DNA from: Tenacibaculum sp.
GTDB taxonomy: Bacteria > Bacteroidota > Bacteroidia > Flavobacteriales > Flavobacteriaceae
Assembly: GCA_022448525.1 (NCBI GenBank)
Contig: JAKVCX010000009.1
Span: forward strand, 157,466-221,465
Length of the DNA: 64,000 nucleotides
Direction of reading: 5' to 3'
Below, piece after piece: positions 7,968 through 15,396 of the stretch. Every line of letters begins with the position of its first letter. Position 1 is the first letter of the stretch. The translations under genes and the position numbers were made by a program. The notes beneath the pieces were generated by a model. It was not told the DNA's origin. It searched no databases and saw only the letters and a program-made list of their open reading frames with translations.

Positions 7968-10007
7968 TTATCCTTTAACTAAGACGATTTTTTCAGTTTG
8001 TTTTGCAACTACTTTTGAGTAGAACTCTTTTAAACTGCTATAATAGTTTGGTGCAATTACAGGAGTGTTGATTTGGATAATTGAGCTTACATTAATAGTA
8101 TTACCATTTTGAGAAACTTTAAACTTAAAGAAACCTAAGTTTTCAGGAAGTCCAATAGCAAACTGCTCTGGTAAAAATTCTGGTTTGTATCCTTCTGGTA
8201 ACTGAATTGATACATTATTTGTTTCTTTCCAAGCAGATCCATAATCAACTGGGAATGTTCTTTCTTCTGATTTAAACGGATTTGTTCGCTCAGTGAAAAA
8301 TAATAATGGATTAATTAATAGTTTTCCATTTATTCCTTCTACTAAATCTTCAGAACTGAACTTAATCATTTTGTTATATGATTTGAAAGGATTCTCTTTA
8401 TTATTCACTCTGAAGTTTTCTATTTCAATATTATAGCGTTCTTCCAAATTAGTAATAACATCTTCTTCTTGTAGATGATTATATCTAATTCTTCCTAACA
8501 TTGCATTTAAATAATCTTCTTTTGTTCTTAACAATCCAGTAATAGAACCTTCTGAATCTAATTTTACCTTTAAAGTATTTGTTTCTGCAGAATGTTTCGG
8601 TGAGTTTAAGTTAATCCATTCTGAGTATCCTTCTTTTGTAACTTTACGTCCGTTCCAATTCAGCGCTCTCATAGGTAACACATTCGGCATTGAATATTTC
8701 TCTGTAGCGTCAAGTAGCATTGTTTTACCGTCAGTAAATTCAACATAACAAACTACATAATTAAAACCATCGAAAGTTGGATATAATGGAACTCCATGAT
8801 TTCTAGTACTTACTAATACTGGATTTGCACCTAGTCCTGCTTCTCTTAACATTGCTGTTAAAATTAAATTGATATCAGCAGCATTTCCAGTACCGTTTTT
8901 ATATGCTTTCTTAGTACCCTCGTCTGAGTATTTTCCGTTGTAGTTATTCCATTTGATTTTACTTTTAACAAATTCGAAAATGGCTAACGTTTTTTGTACA
9001 TCACCTTTTGCGGTAGTTAAAATGTTTTCTAAATCATCTCTGAAATATTTCGTTTTCTCCAATTCATCACCAAATCTTTTTGAGTCGTAGATTTTTTTAC
9101 TAACATTTTCCCAAGTATTAGTGAAGGTTTTAATTTGAGAATTAGGATATTTTATGGCTGATAGTTCATATTTAATTCCTCCGAAGTAGTTATTGATGTT
9201 TGAGATATAAGGTTCTCTAGAATCCAAAGCAGGAATGTGTTTTGCATTGTATTCATCAACATTATATTTCAAATCTATATTTTGATTTGAAACTTCAGAA
9301 GAGGTAACTACACCACCAAGTCCGTTTGAGTTTGCTCTGGTTGTATTACGAACTCTCTGTGAGTAAGAAATTCTACCTTGTTTGATGTATGATTTAGGAG
9401 GAACAGGAAAGTATCCTTTACTAATTTTGTTAAATATGAACCATTCAGGTATTTCTACTTTAACTTGTAGTTTTTTCACAGGGATACTGTATTGAAATTT
9501 TAAATCATCAATATTTGTTCTGTATGGTGAAGTATGTTTGTATTGTAAATCAATAATAGCACCTTCTTGAATGTTAGGCATTGTTATTTTTTTTACACTT
9601 CTGTATTTACTTAATTTTTCATCAAAAATACTTTGACTAGTTAATTTAGTTTTTGAAACTTTTTGGTTATCGTCTAAATTGAAAGTGTAACCTTTGATTG
9701 AAGTGATTTTTTCTTTTTCACCAGATTCAGGTTTATAGTAAACTAAGCTAAAATTAGCATTTTCAAATCCTTCTTTGTTATATATTTTTATTCGAAAGTG
9801 ATATTCATTGATAATTTGAAAACCTGTGTTCTTATTAAACTTGTAATAGGTTTTTCTTTCTTTAAATAAGTAAGCAGCGTTTGCTGTTGAGTCTTTCGGG
9901 TAAAATTTTTCTTGTAAGTCTTCTTTAGAAATTTTTCCGAATTTAATTTCTTGTGAATTACCAATAATGGTAAAAATAAATGCAAGGGCATAAATAATTT
10001 TCTTCAT
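7968..10007 (-). CDS. DUF3857 / transglutaminase-like exported protein, catalytically degenerate
   Basis: A 679-residue paralogue of its two neighbours. It has a signal peptide (about 1-18, ending GNSQ), a DUF3857 domain (about 50-270), a transglutaminase-like core (about 335-440) and a C-terminal beta-rich tail. The core reads GTGNAADIN where an active enzyme has G-x-G-D-C, so the cysteine is replaced by alanine (A376). The histidine is replaced by tyrosine (Y417 in FNYVV), while D433 (LLDATEK) is kept. The fold is intact and the loss is specific to two of the triad residues. This points to a scaffold or carbohydrate/peptide-binding role rather than decay. Middle gene of a three-gene operon with short gaps (7 and 17 bases). 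Confidence 0.87.
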   Translation of the reverse strand: MKKIIYALAFIFTIIGNSQEIKFGKISKEDLQEKFYPKDSTANAAYLFKERKTYYKFNKNTGFQIINEYHFRIKIYNKEGFENANFSLVYYKPESGEKEKITSIKGYTFNLDDNQKVSKTKLTSQSIFDEKLSKYRSVKKITMPNIQEGAIIDLQYKHTSPYRTNIDDLKFQYSIPVKKLQVKVEIPEWFIFNKISKGYFPVPPKSYIKQGRISYSQRVRNTTRANSNGLGGVVTSSEVSNQNIDLKYNVDEYNAKHIPALDSREPYISNINNYFGGIKYELSAIKYPNSQIKTFTNTWENVSKKIYDSKRFGDELEKTKYFRDDLENILTTAKGDVQKTLAIFEFVKSKIKWNNYNGKYSDEGTKKAYKNGTGNAADINLILTAMLREAGLGANPVLVSTRNHGVPLYPTFDGFNYVVCYVEFTDGKTMLLDATEKYSMPNVLPMRALNWNGRKVTKEGYSEWINLNSPKHSAETNTLKVKLDSEGSITGLLRTKEDYLNAMLGRIRYNHLQEEDVITNLEERYNIEIENFRVNNKENPFKSYNKMIKFSSEDLVEGINGKLLINPLLFFTERTNPFKSEERTFPVDYGSAWKETNNVSIQLPEGYKPEFLPEQFAIGLPENLGFFKFKVSQNGNTINVSSIIQINTPVIAPNYYSSLKEFYSKVVAKQTEKIVLVKG

Positions 10008-10024
10008 AGTTTTAATCTGAGATA

Positions 10025-11935
10025 TTATAGTTTTTGTAGGGCAATCCTTAAATTTTCTTTTTTAGCAATACGTTTACGAAATGTTCTGTAAAGTTTATAG
10101 TCTTCTTTAGGGAATGTACCCTCTTTAATTACGAGAGTTTTATGGTAGCTTAATGTTTTTTCATCTATTTTTTTTATTTCCATAGTGTAACTACCGAACT
10201 TATTCGTTAGTTCATATTTTTCGGGAAGATAGCCTATTTTGAATCCTTCAGGAATTGTAATTCTATATTGATCAACATCTTTATATCCTCTATTAATTCT
10301 TAAAGGATGATTTCTAGTTCTGTACCTTTTTGGAACAAACGTATTTTTATTAAAAACATTAACTCTTAACAGGAGTTCGTTTCCTGTTAAACTTGCATAA
10401 TCTGCAATCGTAGCCTTGATTTCTTCTTTTAGAAAAACTTTGTTTTTATCATTAATAACGTTGGTAGCTTTAATTTCTAAGTTATTGTTGTAAGACCAAA
10501 GGTTTGACTTATAATATTTAATTAAATCTTCCGTAGAATAATTATCAATAAAAGCTCGATTATCATATTGTATGCCTTCTGATTTTATATCTATATCTGC
10601 AGTGATTGATCCTTTATTATCTAAGGTGATGTTAGCATTACAATTTTGAATATTTTGTTCGTTAAGATAGGATGGTGTTTTTTTAATAATTCCACCTTCA
10701 GGAGTTATAACTAAGGCGTTTCTATCATCTGTAAAATCACCTAAAAAACCGAAAGGTTTAGTCTGACTGGTACACTCTAACCATATATCGTTTCCGTTAT
10801 TAGGAATATTTAAAATTACATGATTACCTTGCATGCAAGAGAAGTCTTCTATGACATCCTTTTTTTCAGAGCCAGCCCAAATAACAGAATAATGAGATTT
10901 TACACCAACTGCATCTAATAAGGCTTTTGTATAGTTGGTTAATCCTTTACAATCACCATATCCCATTTTGTGGACTTCATCTGCCGGAATTGGTTTCCAT
11001 CCTCCTATTCCTTCTTGAACGCTGATGTATCGCGTCCTGTTTTGCATGAAATCATAAACAATTTTAGCCTTTTCAATATCATTTTCCGCAGCGCTAACTT
11101 TTTGTTGAATTAGACTTTTGACTGATTCAGATAAAATATCATTTCCATTTTTTAGGTTTTCATAGCGCCACTTCCCGAATTCTTTCCAATTCGTAGCACT
11201 TCCTTTGATTCCTTTTAAACTGAAATCATTTAAAGCAACAATTAAACTTGGAACAAGTTCTGAAATGTTAACAGTGTTGTTTTCATATTCAATTGCAGGA
11301 ATGTTTTTTGCGATGTAATGAATGTCATTATCTGACATTTTTTTTATGTCATATCCTTTGAAATTATGTTCTCTAATACGAGTTTCAATCTTTTCTGGAT
11401 TGATTATTTTGTATTCACTGTTTTGTACTGATAAATAATACGAGTTTATTGGGTACCACTTTGGAATAAAGCCTGTAGATGAGGTTTTGTATTCAACTTC
11501 AAATACAACGGTGTAAGGATATTCGGTTGGAGTGTATTCAATGTATTTTACTCTTGAGTCAGAGTAAAGAGTTCCCCCGTCAACAGCACTTACATCAGTA
11601 AATTTACTTTTGGAGTATTTTTTAATTTCTTTACCGAAAGCGTTATAAACTTTAGCAGATAAATTTATAATTTTTGTGTCGTTGTCATAGTTAGCGAAAG
11701 CGTCTACATGTTTGTTTCCAAGTTTATTTAAAACAGTTGTAACTCGTCTTTCTTTGATAGTCATTTTATCGACTGCATCAATTGTTATCTCTGTATAACT
11801 TTCTCGAATTACTGCGTTAGCGTCTTTCTTCAAATCTGGAGAAAGTGTTAAAGACATTAAGCTTGCATCTTGCGCAAACGAAACATAAAAACACGCCAAA
11901 AAACATACCGATAAACAAGCAATTTTATTTCTCAT
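10025..11935 (-). CDS. DUF3857 / transglutaminase-like exported protein with intact catalytic triad
   Basis: A 636-residue protein with signal peptide (about 1-21, ending SFAQ) and DUF3857 domain (about 45-230). The transglutaminase-like core (about 285-395) has a complete candidate triad: C329 in GYGDCKGL, H372 in GNHVILN, and an acidic residue E387 in WLECTS. A C-terminal beta region follows (about 430-620). Transglutaminase-like folds in bacteria are often proteases or amide-bond enzymes; the substrate here is unknown. It is the first gene of the three-gene run, so the putative enzyme is translated ahead of two inactive relatives. A -7 box lies about 20 bases upstream of its start. Confidence 0.88.
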   Translation of the reverse strand: MRNKIACLSVCFLACFYVSFAQDASLMSLTLSPDLKKDANAVIRESYTEITIDAVDKMTIKERRVTTVLNKLGNKHVDAFANYDNDTKIINLSAKVYNAFGKEIKKYSKSKFTDVSAVDGGTLYSDSRVKYIEYTPTEYPYTVVFEVEYKTSSTGFIPKWYPINSYYLSVQNSEYKIINPEKIETRIREHNFKGYDIKKMSDNDIHYIAKNIPAIEYENNTVNISELVPSLIVALNDFSLKGIKGSATNWKEFGKWRYENLKNGNDILSESVKSLIQQKVSAAENDIEKAKIVYDFMQNRTRYISVQEGIGGWKPIPADEVHKMGYGDCKGLTNYTKALLDAVGVKSHYSVIWAGSEKKDVIEDFSCMQGNHVILNIPNNGNDIWLECTSQTKPFGFLGDFTDDRNALVITPEGGIIKKTPSYLNEQNIQNCNANITLDNKGSITADIDIKSEGIQYDNRAFIDNYSTEDLIKYYKSNLWSYNNNLEIKATNVINDKNKVFLKEEIKATIADYASLTGNELLLRVNVFNKNTFVPKRYRTRNHPLRINRGYKDVDQYRITIPEGFKIGYLPEKYELTNKFGSYTMEIKKIDEKTLSYHKTLVIKEGTFPKEDYKLYRTFRKRIAKKENLRIALQKL

Positions 11936-11951
11936 AGCATTAATTTTGAGG

Positions 11952-11959
11952 CAAATTTA
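11952..11959 (-). promoter_or_regulatory. -7 box upstream of the DUF3857 operon
   Basis: Minus-strand TAAATTTG matches TAnnTTTG exactly and lies 17 bases before the start codon. A TTTTG occurs upstream, but only 10 bases away, which is too close for a normal -33 element. Confidence 0.4.
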
Positions 11960-12011
11960 TAAAAAAAATCAAAATAGGCTAGAAGTACATAAAAATCAGT
12001 GAATATTCCAT

Positions 12012-12019
12012 TAGATTTG
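12012..12019 (+). promoter_or_regulatory. -7 box upstream of the PepSY-like/DUF2490 gene pair
   Basis: TAGATTTG matches TAnnTTTG exactly. No TTG -33 element is visible. Transcription would begin near 12026, only a few bases before the ATG at 12033, so the ATG at 12039 is an alternative start. Confidence 0.4.
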
Positions 12020-12032
12020 TGTAATAAACTGA

Positions 12033-12608
12033 ATGATTATGAAGTTCACTCAAATTTTTACTATACTAATATTCTTTACAGTTAATTCAATTACTGGGCA
12101 ATATAAATTTGAGAAAGAACGAAGAGTGAAGCCTCACGAAGTTCCTTCTGAAGCAATTGATTTTGTGAGCAAAGTTAAATTCAAGAAAAAGATTAAATGG
12201 TATTTAGAAGAGAGTCAGGATGGTAAAACATTTGAGGCTAAAGTCTATTTTAAAAAAAGAAAGCATAGTATAGAATTTAACCATTTAGGGAGTGTTTTGG
12301 ATGTAGAGATTGAAACAAAATTTTCTAAAATTGAAAAAGAAACGCAAAACAAGATTAATTCAACTTTGGAAAAGCGTTTTCGAAAATTTAAGATTAGAAA
12401 AATTCAATTACAATATAAAGGAAAGGAAGAAGATCTTATGAATTGTATAAAGAAAGAATGTTCTTTAAAACCTAATTATGAAATTGTATTAAAGGGTAAA
12501 ACAGATTCTTCATATAAATTATACGAATTGTTAGTTGATTATGCAGGTGAAAGGATATTGAAAGAGTTAAAATTTAGTCAGGATAATTTCGATAATTTAC
12601 AGTTTTAG
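12033..12608 (+). CDS. Small exported protein, PepSY-like (BLIP-like) fold suspected
   Basis: A 191-residue protein with a signal peptide (about 1-22, ending ITGQ) and a very basic mature part. The pattern of VPSEAIDFV, then KIKWYLEES and a beta strand FEAKVYFKKRKHSIEFNHLGSVLDVEIE, resembles the PepSY-like domains common in Bacteroidota exported proteins. The resemblance is by eye and not certain. Two cysteines (C149 and C154 region, MNCIKKECSL) are close together and could form a disulfide. It is followed after 3 bases by a DUF2490 gene, so the two are probably co-transcribed. ATG at 12039 (third codon) is a possible alternative start. Function unknown. Confidence 0.7.
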   Translation: MIMKFTQIFTILIFFTVNSITGQYKFEKERRVKPHEVPSEAIDFVSKVKFKKKIKWYLEESQDGKTFEAKVYFKKRKHSIEFNHLGSVLDVEIETKFSKIEKETQNKINSTLEKRFRKFKIRKIQLQYKGKEEDLMNCIKKECSLKPNYEIVLKGKTDSSYKLYELLVDYAGERILKELKFSQDNFDNLQF

Positions 12609-12611
12609 ATA

Positions 12612-13265
12612 ATGAGAAAAATCTTGATAATTAGTTTATTCCTAGTATCTGTAAGTGTAAAGGCTCAGAGCGCTTTGTCTTTTGGTTGGCTTCCAAAAGT
12701 GAACCTTTCTAAAAAAGTATCTAGTTCTATCAAATGGGTTAATAGTGTTGAAGCTCGTGAAGATTTATATAATAATACATTTATGTTTTCTCATAATTTA
12801 GTAGATGTATCTTCAATTATTTCTATCAACACAAATGTGTACCAGTCATTTAATTTTGGATATATAGTTCGTTTTAAGGGAGATGAAGTAGTTCATCGAT
12901 TATTACAGCATTTTAATGTTGTGCAAAATTATGATGGATTGAAAATTGGTCATCGTTTAGGAATGGAACAATTTTTTCAAAATGCTGTTAGACCTCAATA
13001 TAGAACAAGGTATAGAGCTACATTTGAAAAAGCTCTAACAGGTTTAAAAGTAGATGTTAAAGAATGGTATTTGAAAATTTCAAATGAGTATCTGTATCAG
13101 TTTAATAAAAATGATTTAGAAGCTAGGATTAGTCCTTATTTGGGGTATAAACTAGGTAAAAGAGATAAAATAGAAATTGGTTTAGATTATCGTTTGGGTT
13201 CACTTTTAGAATTTGAAAAGAAAAATAATCTTTGGTTTAGAACCACGTGGTATATATCGATATAA
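12612..13265 (+). CDS. DUF2490 domain outer-membrane-type protein
   Basis: A 217-residue protein with signal peptide (about 1-18, ending VKAQ) and a beta-barrel-like pattern of alternating residues ending in an aromatic/hydrophobic strand (WFRTTWYISI). It matches the DUF2490 family, small predicted outer-membrane beta proteins of Bacteroidota with no known function. It lies 3 bases after the PepSY-like gene and is followed by a strong terminator, so this is a two-gene transcription unit. The short gap suggests the two exported proteins work together. Confidence 0.8.
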   Translation: MRKILIISLFLVSVSVKAQSALSFGWLPKVNLSKKVSSSIKWVNSVEAREDLYNNTFMFSHNLVDVSSIISINTNVYQSFNFGYIVRFKGDEVVHRLLQHFNVVQNYDGLKIGHRLGMEQFFQNAVRPQYRTRYRATFEKALTGLKVDVKEWYLKISNEYLYQFNKNDLEARISPYLGYKLGKRDKIEIGLDYRLGSLLEFEKKNNLWFRTTWYISI

Positions 13266-13267
13266 AT

Positions 13268-13293
13268 AAAAGGCACCTAATTAGGTGCCTTTT
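13268..13293. terminator. Bidirectional terminator between DUF2490 and dipeptidase genes
   Basis: Perfect 13-base inverted repeat with no spacer (13268-13280 and 13281-13293), GGCACC in the stem, flanked by A on one side and T7 on the other. It lies between two convergent genes and suits both strands. Confidence 0.9.
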
Positions 13294-13298
13294 TTATA

Positions 13299-14687
13299 TT
13301 ATTTACTTAATTCAGCAAAGTATTTGTAGAAAAATGGAATGGTTTCAATTCCTTTTAAATAATTCCAAACACCAAAATGTTCGTTTGGAGAGTGAATAGC
13401 ATCTGAGTTTAATCCGAATCCCATTAAAATAGTTTTACTTTTTAATTCTTGTTCGAATAGTGCTACAATTGGAATACTTCCTCCACTTCTTTGTGGGATA
13501 GGAGTAACACCAAACGTTTCTTGATAAGCTTTACTCGCTGCTTGATATCCAATGTTATCTATTGGTGTAACATATCCTTGTCCTCCATGATGAGGAGTTA
13601 CTTTCACTTTTACACCTGCTGGAGCAATATTTTCAAAATGAGTTTTAAATAACTGAGTAATTTCTTCCCAATCTTGATTAGGAACTAATCTCATAGATAT
13701 TTTTGCATATGCTTTGGAAGCAATTACTGTTTTGGCTCCTTCACCAATATATCCACCCCAAATTCCATTAACGTCTAAAGTTGGCCTAATTGAATTACGC
13801 TCATTCGTTGTGTAATTTTTTTCACCGTAAACAGCATCTATATCTAAAGCATTTTTATATTCTTCTAAAGAAAATGGAGCCTTAGCCATTTCATCTCTTT
13901 CTTCGCGAGAAAGTTCTTCAACCTTATCATAAAATCCAGGAATGGTTATATGATTGTTTTCATCGTGTAAAGAAGCAATCATCTTTGAAAGAATATTAAT
14001 AGGATTTGCAACTGCACCTCCGTATAAACCAGAATGTAAATCTCTATTAGGTCCTGTTACTTCAACCTCAACATAACTTAATCCTCTAAGTCCAGTGGTT
14101 ATTGAAGGAATATCATTTGCAATCATTCCTGTATCAGAAATTAAGATTACATCATTTGCTAATTTTTCTGTATTTCTTGGAACAAACCAAGCTAAGCTTT
14201 CAGAACCAACTTCTTCTTCTCCTTCAATCATGAATTTAACATTACAAGGAAGGTTTCCTTGAGAAGTCATATATTCTAATGCCTTTACATGCATATACAT
14301 TTGTCCTTTGTCATCGCAAGCTCCACGAGCAAAAATCGCTCCTTCAGGATGAATGTCAGTTTTTTTAATAACTGGATTGAAAGGAGGTGAGTCCCATAAA
14401 TCAATTGGATCCGCTGGTTGCACATCGTAATGTCCGTATACTAAAACTGTCGGAAGATTATTATCAATAATCTTTTCTCCGTAAACAATAGGGTATCCTG
14501 GGGTTTCACACAATTCAACTTTATCACATCCTGCTTTTTTCAAAGATTCCATGATAGCGTCTGCAGTATTTAAAACATCTTGAGAGTAAGCTGTGTCTGC
14601 GCTTACAGAAGGAATCTTCAATAAATCAATAAGTTCTTCAATAAATCGGTCTTTATGTATTGATATATATTCTTGAATGGTTTGCAT
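13299..14687 (-). CDS. M20-family metallodipeptidase
   Basis: A 462-residue cytoplasmic protein (no signal peptide) of the M20 dipeptidase type (CNDP/DapE-like), length normal. Zinc-site residues are visible: H86 and D88 in GHYDVQP, bridging D125 in GACDDKG, general base E157 and ligand E158 in EGEEEVGS, and a late histidine in SDAIHSPNEHFG. The dimerisation lid begins around TGPNRDLHSGLYGG. It should cleave dipeptides or small peptides with two metal ions. It is a single gene sharing a terminator with the convergent DUF2490 unit. Exact substrate is not predictable. Confidence 0.93.
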   Translation of the reverse strand: MQTIQEYISIHKDRFIEELIDLLKIPSVSADTAYSQDVLNTADAIMESLKKAGCDKVELCETPGYPIVYGEKIIDNNLPTVLVYGHYDVQPADPIDLWDSPPFNPVIKKTDIHPEGAIFARGACDDKGQMYMHVKALEYMTSQGNLPCNVKFMIEGEEEVGSESLAWFVPRNTEKLANDVILISDTGMIANDIPSITTGLRGLSYVEVEVTGPNRDLHSGLYGGAVANPINILSKMIASLHDENNHITIPGFYDKVEELSREERDEMAKAPFSLEEYKNALDIDAVYGEKNYTTNERNSIRPTLDVNGIWGGYIGEGAKTVIASKAYAKISMRLVPNQDWEEITQLFKTHFENIAPAGVKVKVTPHHGGQGYVTPIDNIGYQAASKAYQETFGVTPIPQRSGGSIPIVALFEQELKSKTILMGFGLNSDAIHSPNEHFGVWNYLKGIETIPFFYKYFAELSK

Positions 14688-14787
14688 TGTAAATATTTAT
14701 TTAACGCTAAGTTAATTCATTTTTAAAGAAATATATGGTTCAATTTTTAAGTGAATAGAAAAAAATAACACAAAATGTATATTTAAG

Positions 14788-14817
14788 TTTGTGTTTTGAA
14801 TTCTTTATGTATATTTG
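14788..14817 (+). promoter_or_regulatory. Promoter of tRNA-Leu
   Basis: TTTG at 14788-14791 and TATATTTG at 14810-14817, separated by 18 bases, form a complete Bacteroidota-type promoter. Transcription would begin about 12 bases before the mature tRNA. Confidence 0.65.
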
Positions 14818-14836
14818 CAGACCAATTTTAAGTAAC

Positions 14837-14921
14837 GCGGGTGTGGTGGAATTGGTAGACACGCTAGACTTAGGATCTAGTGCCGCAAGGCGTGGGGGTT
14901 CGACTCCCTTCACCCGTACCA
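14837..14921 (+). tRNA. tRNA-Leu (anticodon UAG)
   Basis: An 85-base class II tRNA with CCA encoded. The acceptor stem is GCGGGTG with CACCCGT (a G-U pair at the end). The anticodon stem CTAGA/TCTAG encloses the loop CTTAGGA with anticodon TAG at 14871-14873. The variable arm is long (TGCCGCAAGGCGT) and the T loop is GTTCGAC. The long variable arm and the anticodon both identify leucine (CUA codons). It is flanked by its own promoter and terminator, so it is a single-gene unit. Confidence 0.97.
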
Positions 14922-14926
14922 ATAGA

Positions 14927-14960
14927 GAAAAGCATTTTAGGAAACTAAGATGCTTTTTCT
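14927..14960 (+). terminator. Terminator of tRNA-Leu
   Basis: Stem AAAAGCATTTTA (14928-14939) with TAAGATGCTTTT (14946-14957), one G-U pair, 6-base loop, ending in a T run. It starts 6 bases after the tRNA 3' end. Confidence 0.8.
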
Positions 14961-15030
14961 TTTTTACTTCAATTCTTTTAGTTTTTTCTCTATTAATGTT
15001 ACATATATTTTTCGTGTAAAATGAAACAAT

Positions 15031-15066
15031 TTTGAAGCGGAGCTCTAAAGTTAGATGGTAATTTTG
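15031..15066 (+). promoter_or_regulatory. Possible promoter of a small RNA
   Basis: TTTG at 15031-15034 and TAATTTTG at 15059-15066, an exact -7 box. The spacing of 24 is slightly longer than usual. No open reading frame follows, but a terminator lies about 100 bases downstream. Confidence 0.45.
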
Positions 15067-15072
15067 CGGCGC

Positions 15073-15196
15073 TAATGAAAATTAGTTATTAGTCTAGAAA
15101 GAAAGAATTTTAAAAATTCATAAAGACATAATAATTATTGGGGGATAAGTTATTATGGTGCCAAATAACACAACTTTCGGGTTGTGTTTTTCTTTT
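15073..15196 (+). ncRNA. Candidate small RNA, unidentified
   Basis: A promoter-like sequence, about 95 bases with no coding potential, and a terminator are arranged as a transcript of about 120 bases. It would begin at a CTAAT-GAAA-ATTAG hairpin (15072-15085). It then contains GAATTTT/AAAATTC (15105-15119) and GTTATT/AATAAC (near 15149-15169). It ends in the terminator stem AACACAAC/GTTGTGTT (15167-15174, 15181-15188) followed by a T-rich tail. It does not resemble tmRNA, RNase P, SRP RNA or 6S RNA as I know them. The alternative is a terminated 5' leader of the hybrid two-component gene 200 bases downstream. All of this is inferred from sequence pattern. Confidence 0.4.
15167..15196 (+). terminator. 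Intrinsic terminator of the candidate small RNA
   Basis: Eight-base perfect stem (15167-15174 with 15181-15188), loop TTTCGG, followed by TTTCTTTTTT. Confidence 0.7.
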
Positions 15197-15201
15197 TTAA
15201 T

Positions 15202-15265
15202 CGCTAAGATGATCACTTAGCGTTTTGGAAGCGGCGTTTTCCCCTAATTCACCCTTGCCGCTTCC
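15202..15265. repeat. Two GC-rich hairpins between the candidate RNA and the next gene
   Basis: CGCTAAG/CTTAGCG (15202-15208, 15216-15222) and GGAAGCGGC/GCCGCTTCC (15227-15235, 15257-15265, 21-base loop). The second stem is strikingly GC-rich for this AT-rich genome. Each is followed by T residues. They could be further terminators, RNA processing sites or a leader structure. I cannot identify them. Confidence 0.5.
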
Positions 15266-15288
15266 TTTCTAAATTAGTTCGATTTTAC

Positions 15289-15296
15289 TACTTTTG
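15289..15296 (+). promoter_or_regulatory. -7 box upstream of the hybrid two-component gene
   Basis: TACTTTTG is an exact TAnnTTTG match about 100 bases before the start codon. No TTG is seen at the expected -33 position. Confidence 0.35.
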
Positions 15297-15396
15297 TTTA
15301 CTACACCAACTTACTACAAAGGCAAACTACTGAAGAATATTATTTGTGATTCACATATAGTTTGAATTAAAGTTAATTCTTATAAGAGAAAGTAAA

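Noticed and set aside
6014..10007. The two DUF3857 proteins with lost catalytic residues as pseudogenes
   Set aside because: Reading frames are full length, signal peptides are intact and the losses are confined to matching positions.
14740..15019. Open frames overlapping tRNA-Leu on both strands (14740-14922, 14789-15019)
   Set aside because: They are translations through a clear tRNA gene and show no protein-like conservation pattern.
15031..15196. tmRNA, 6S RNA or RNase P RNA as identity of the candidate small RNA
   Set aside because: Too short, no tag reading frame and no tRNA-like acceptor, and no long closing stem.
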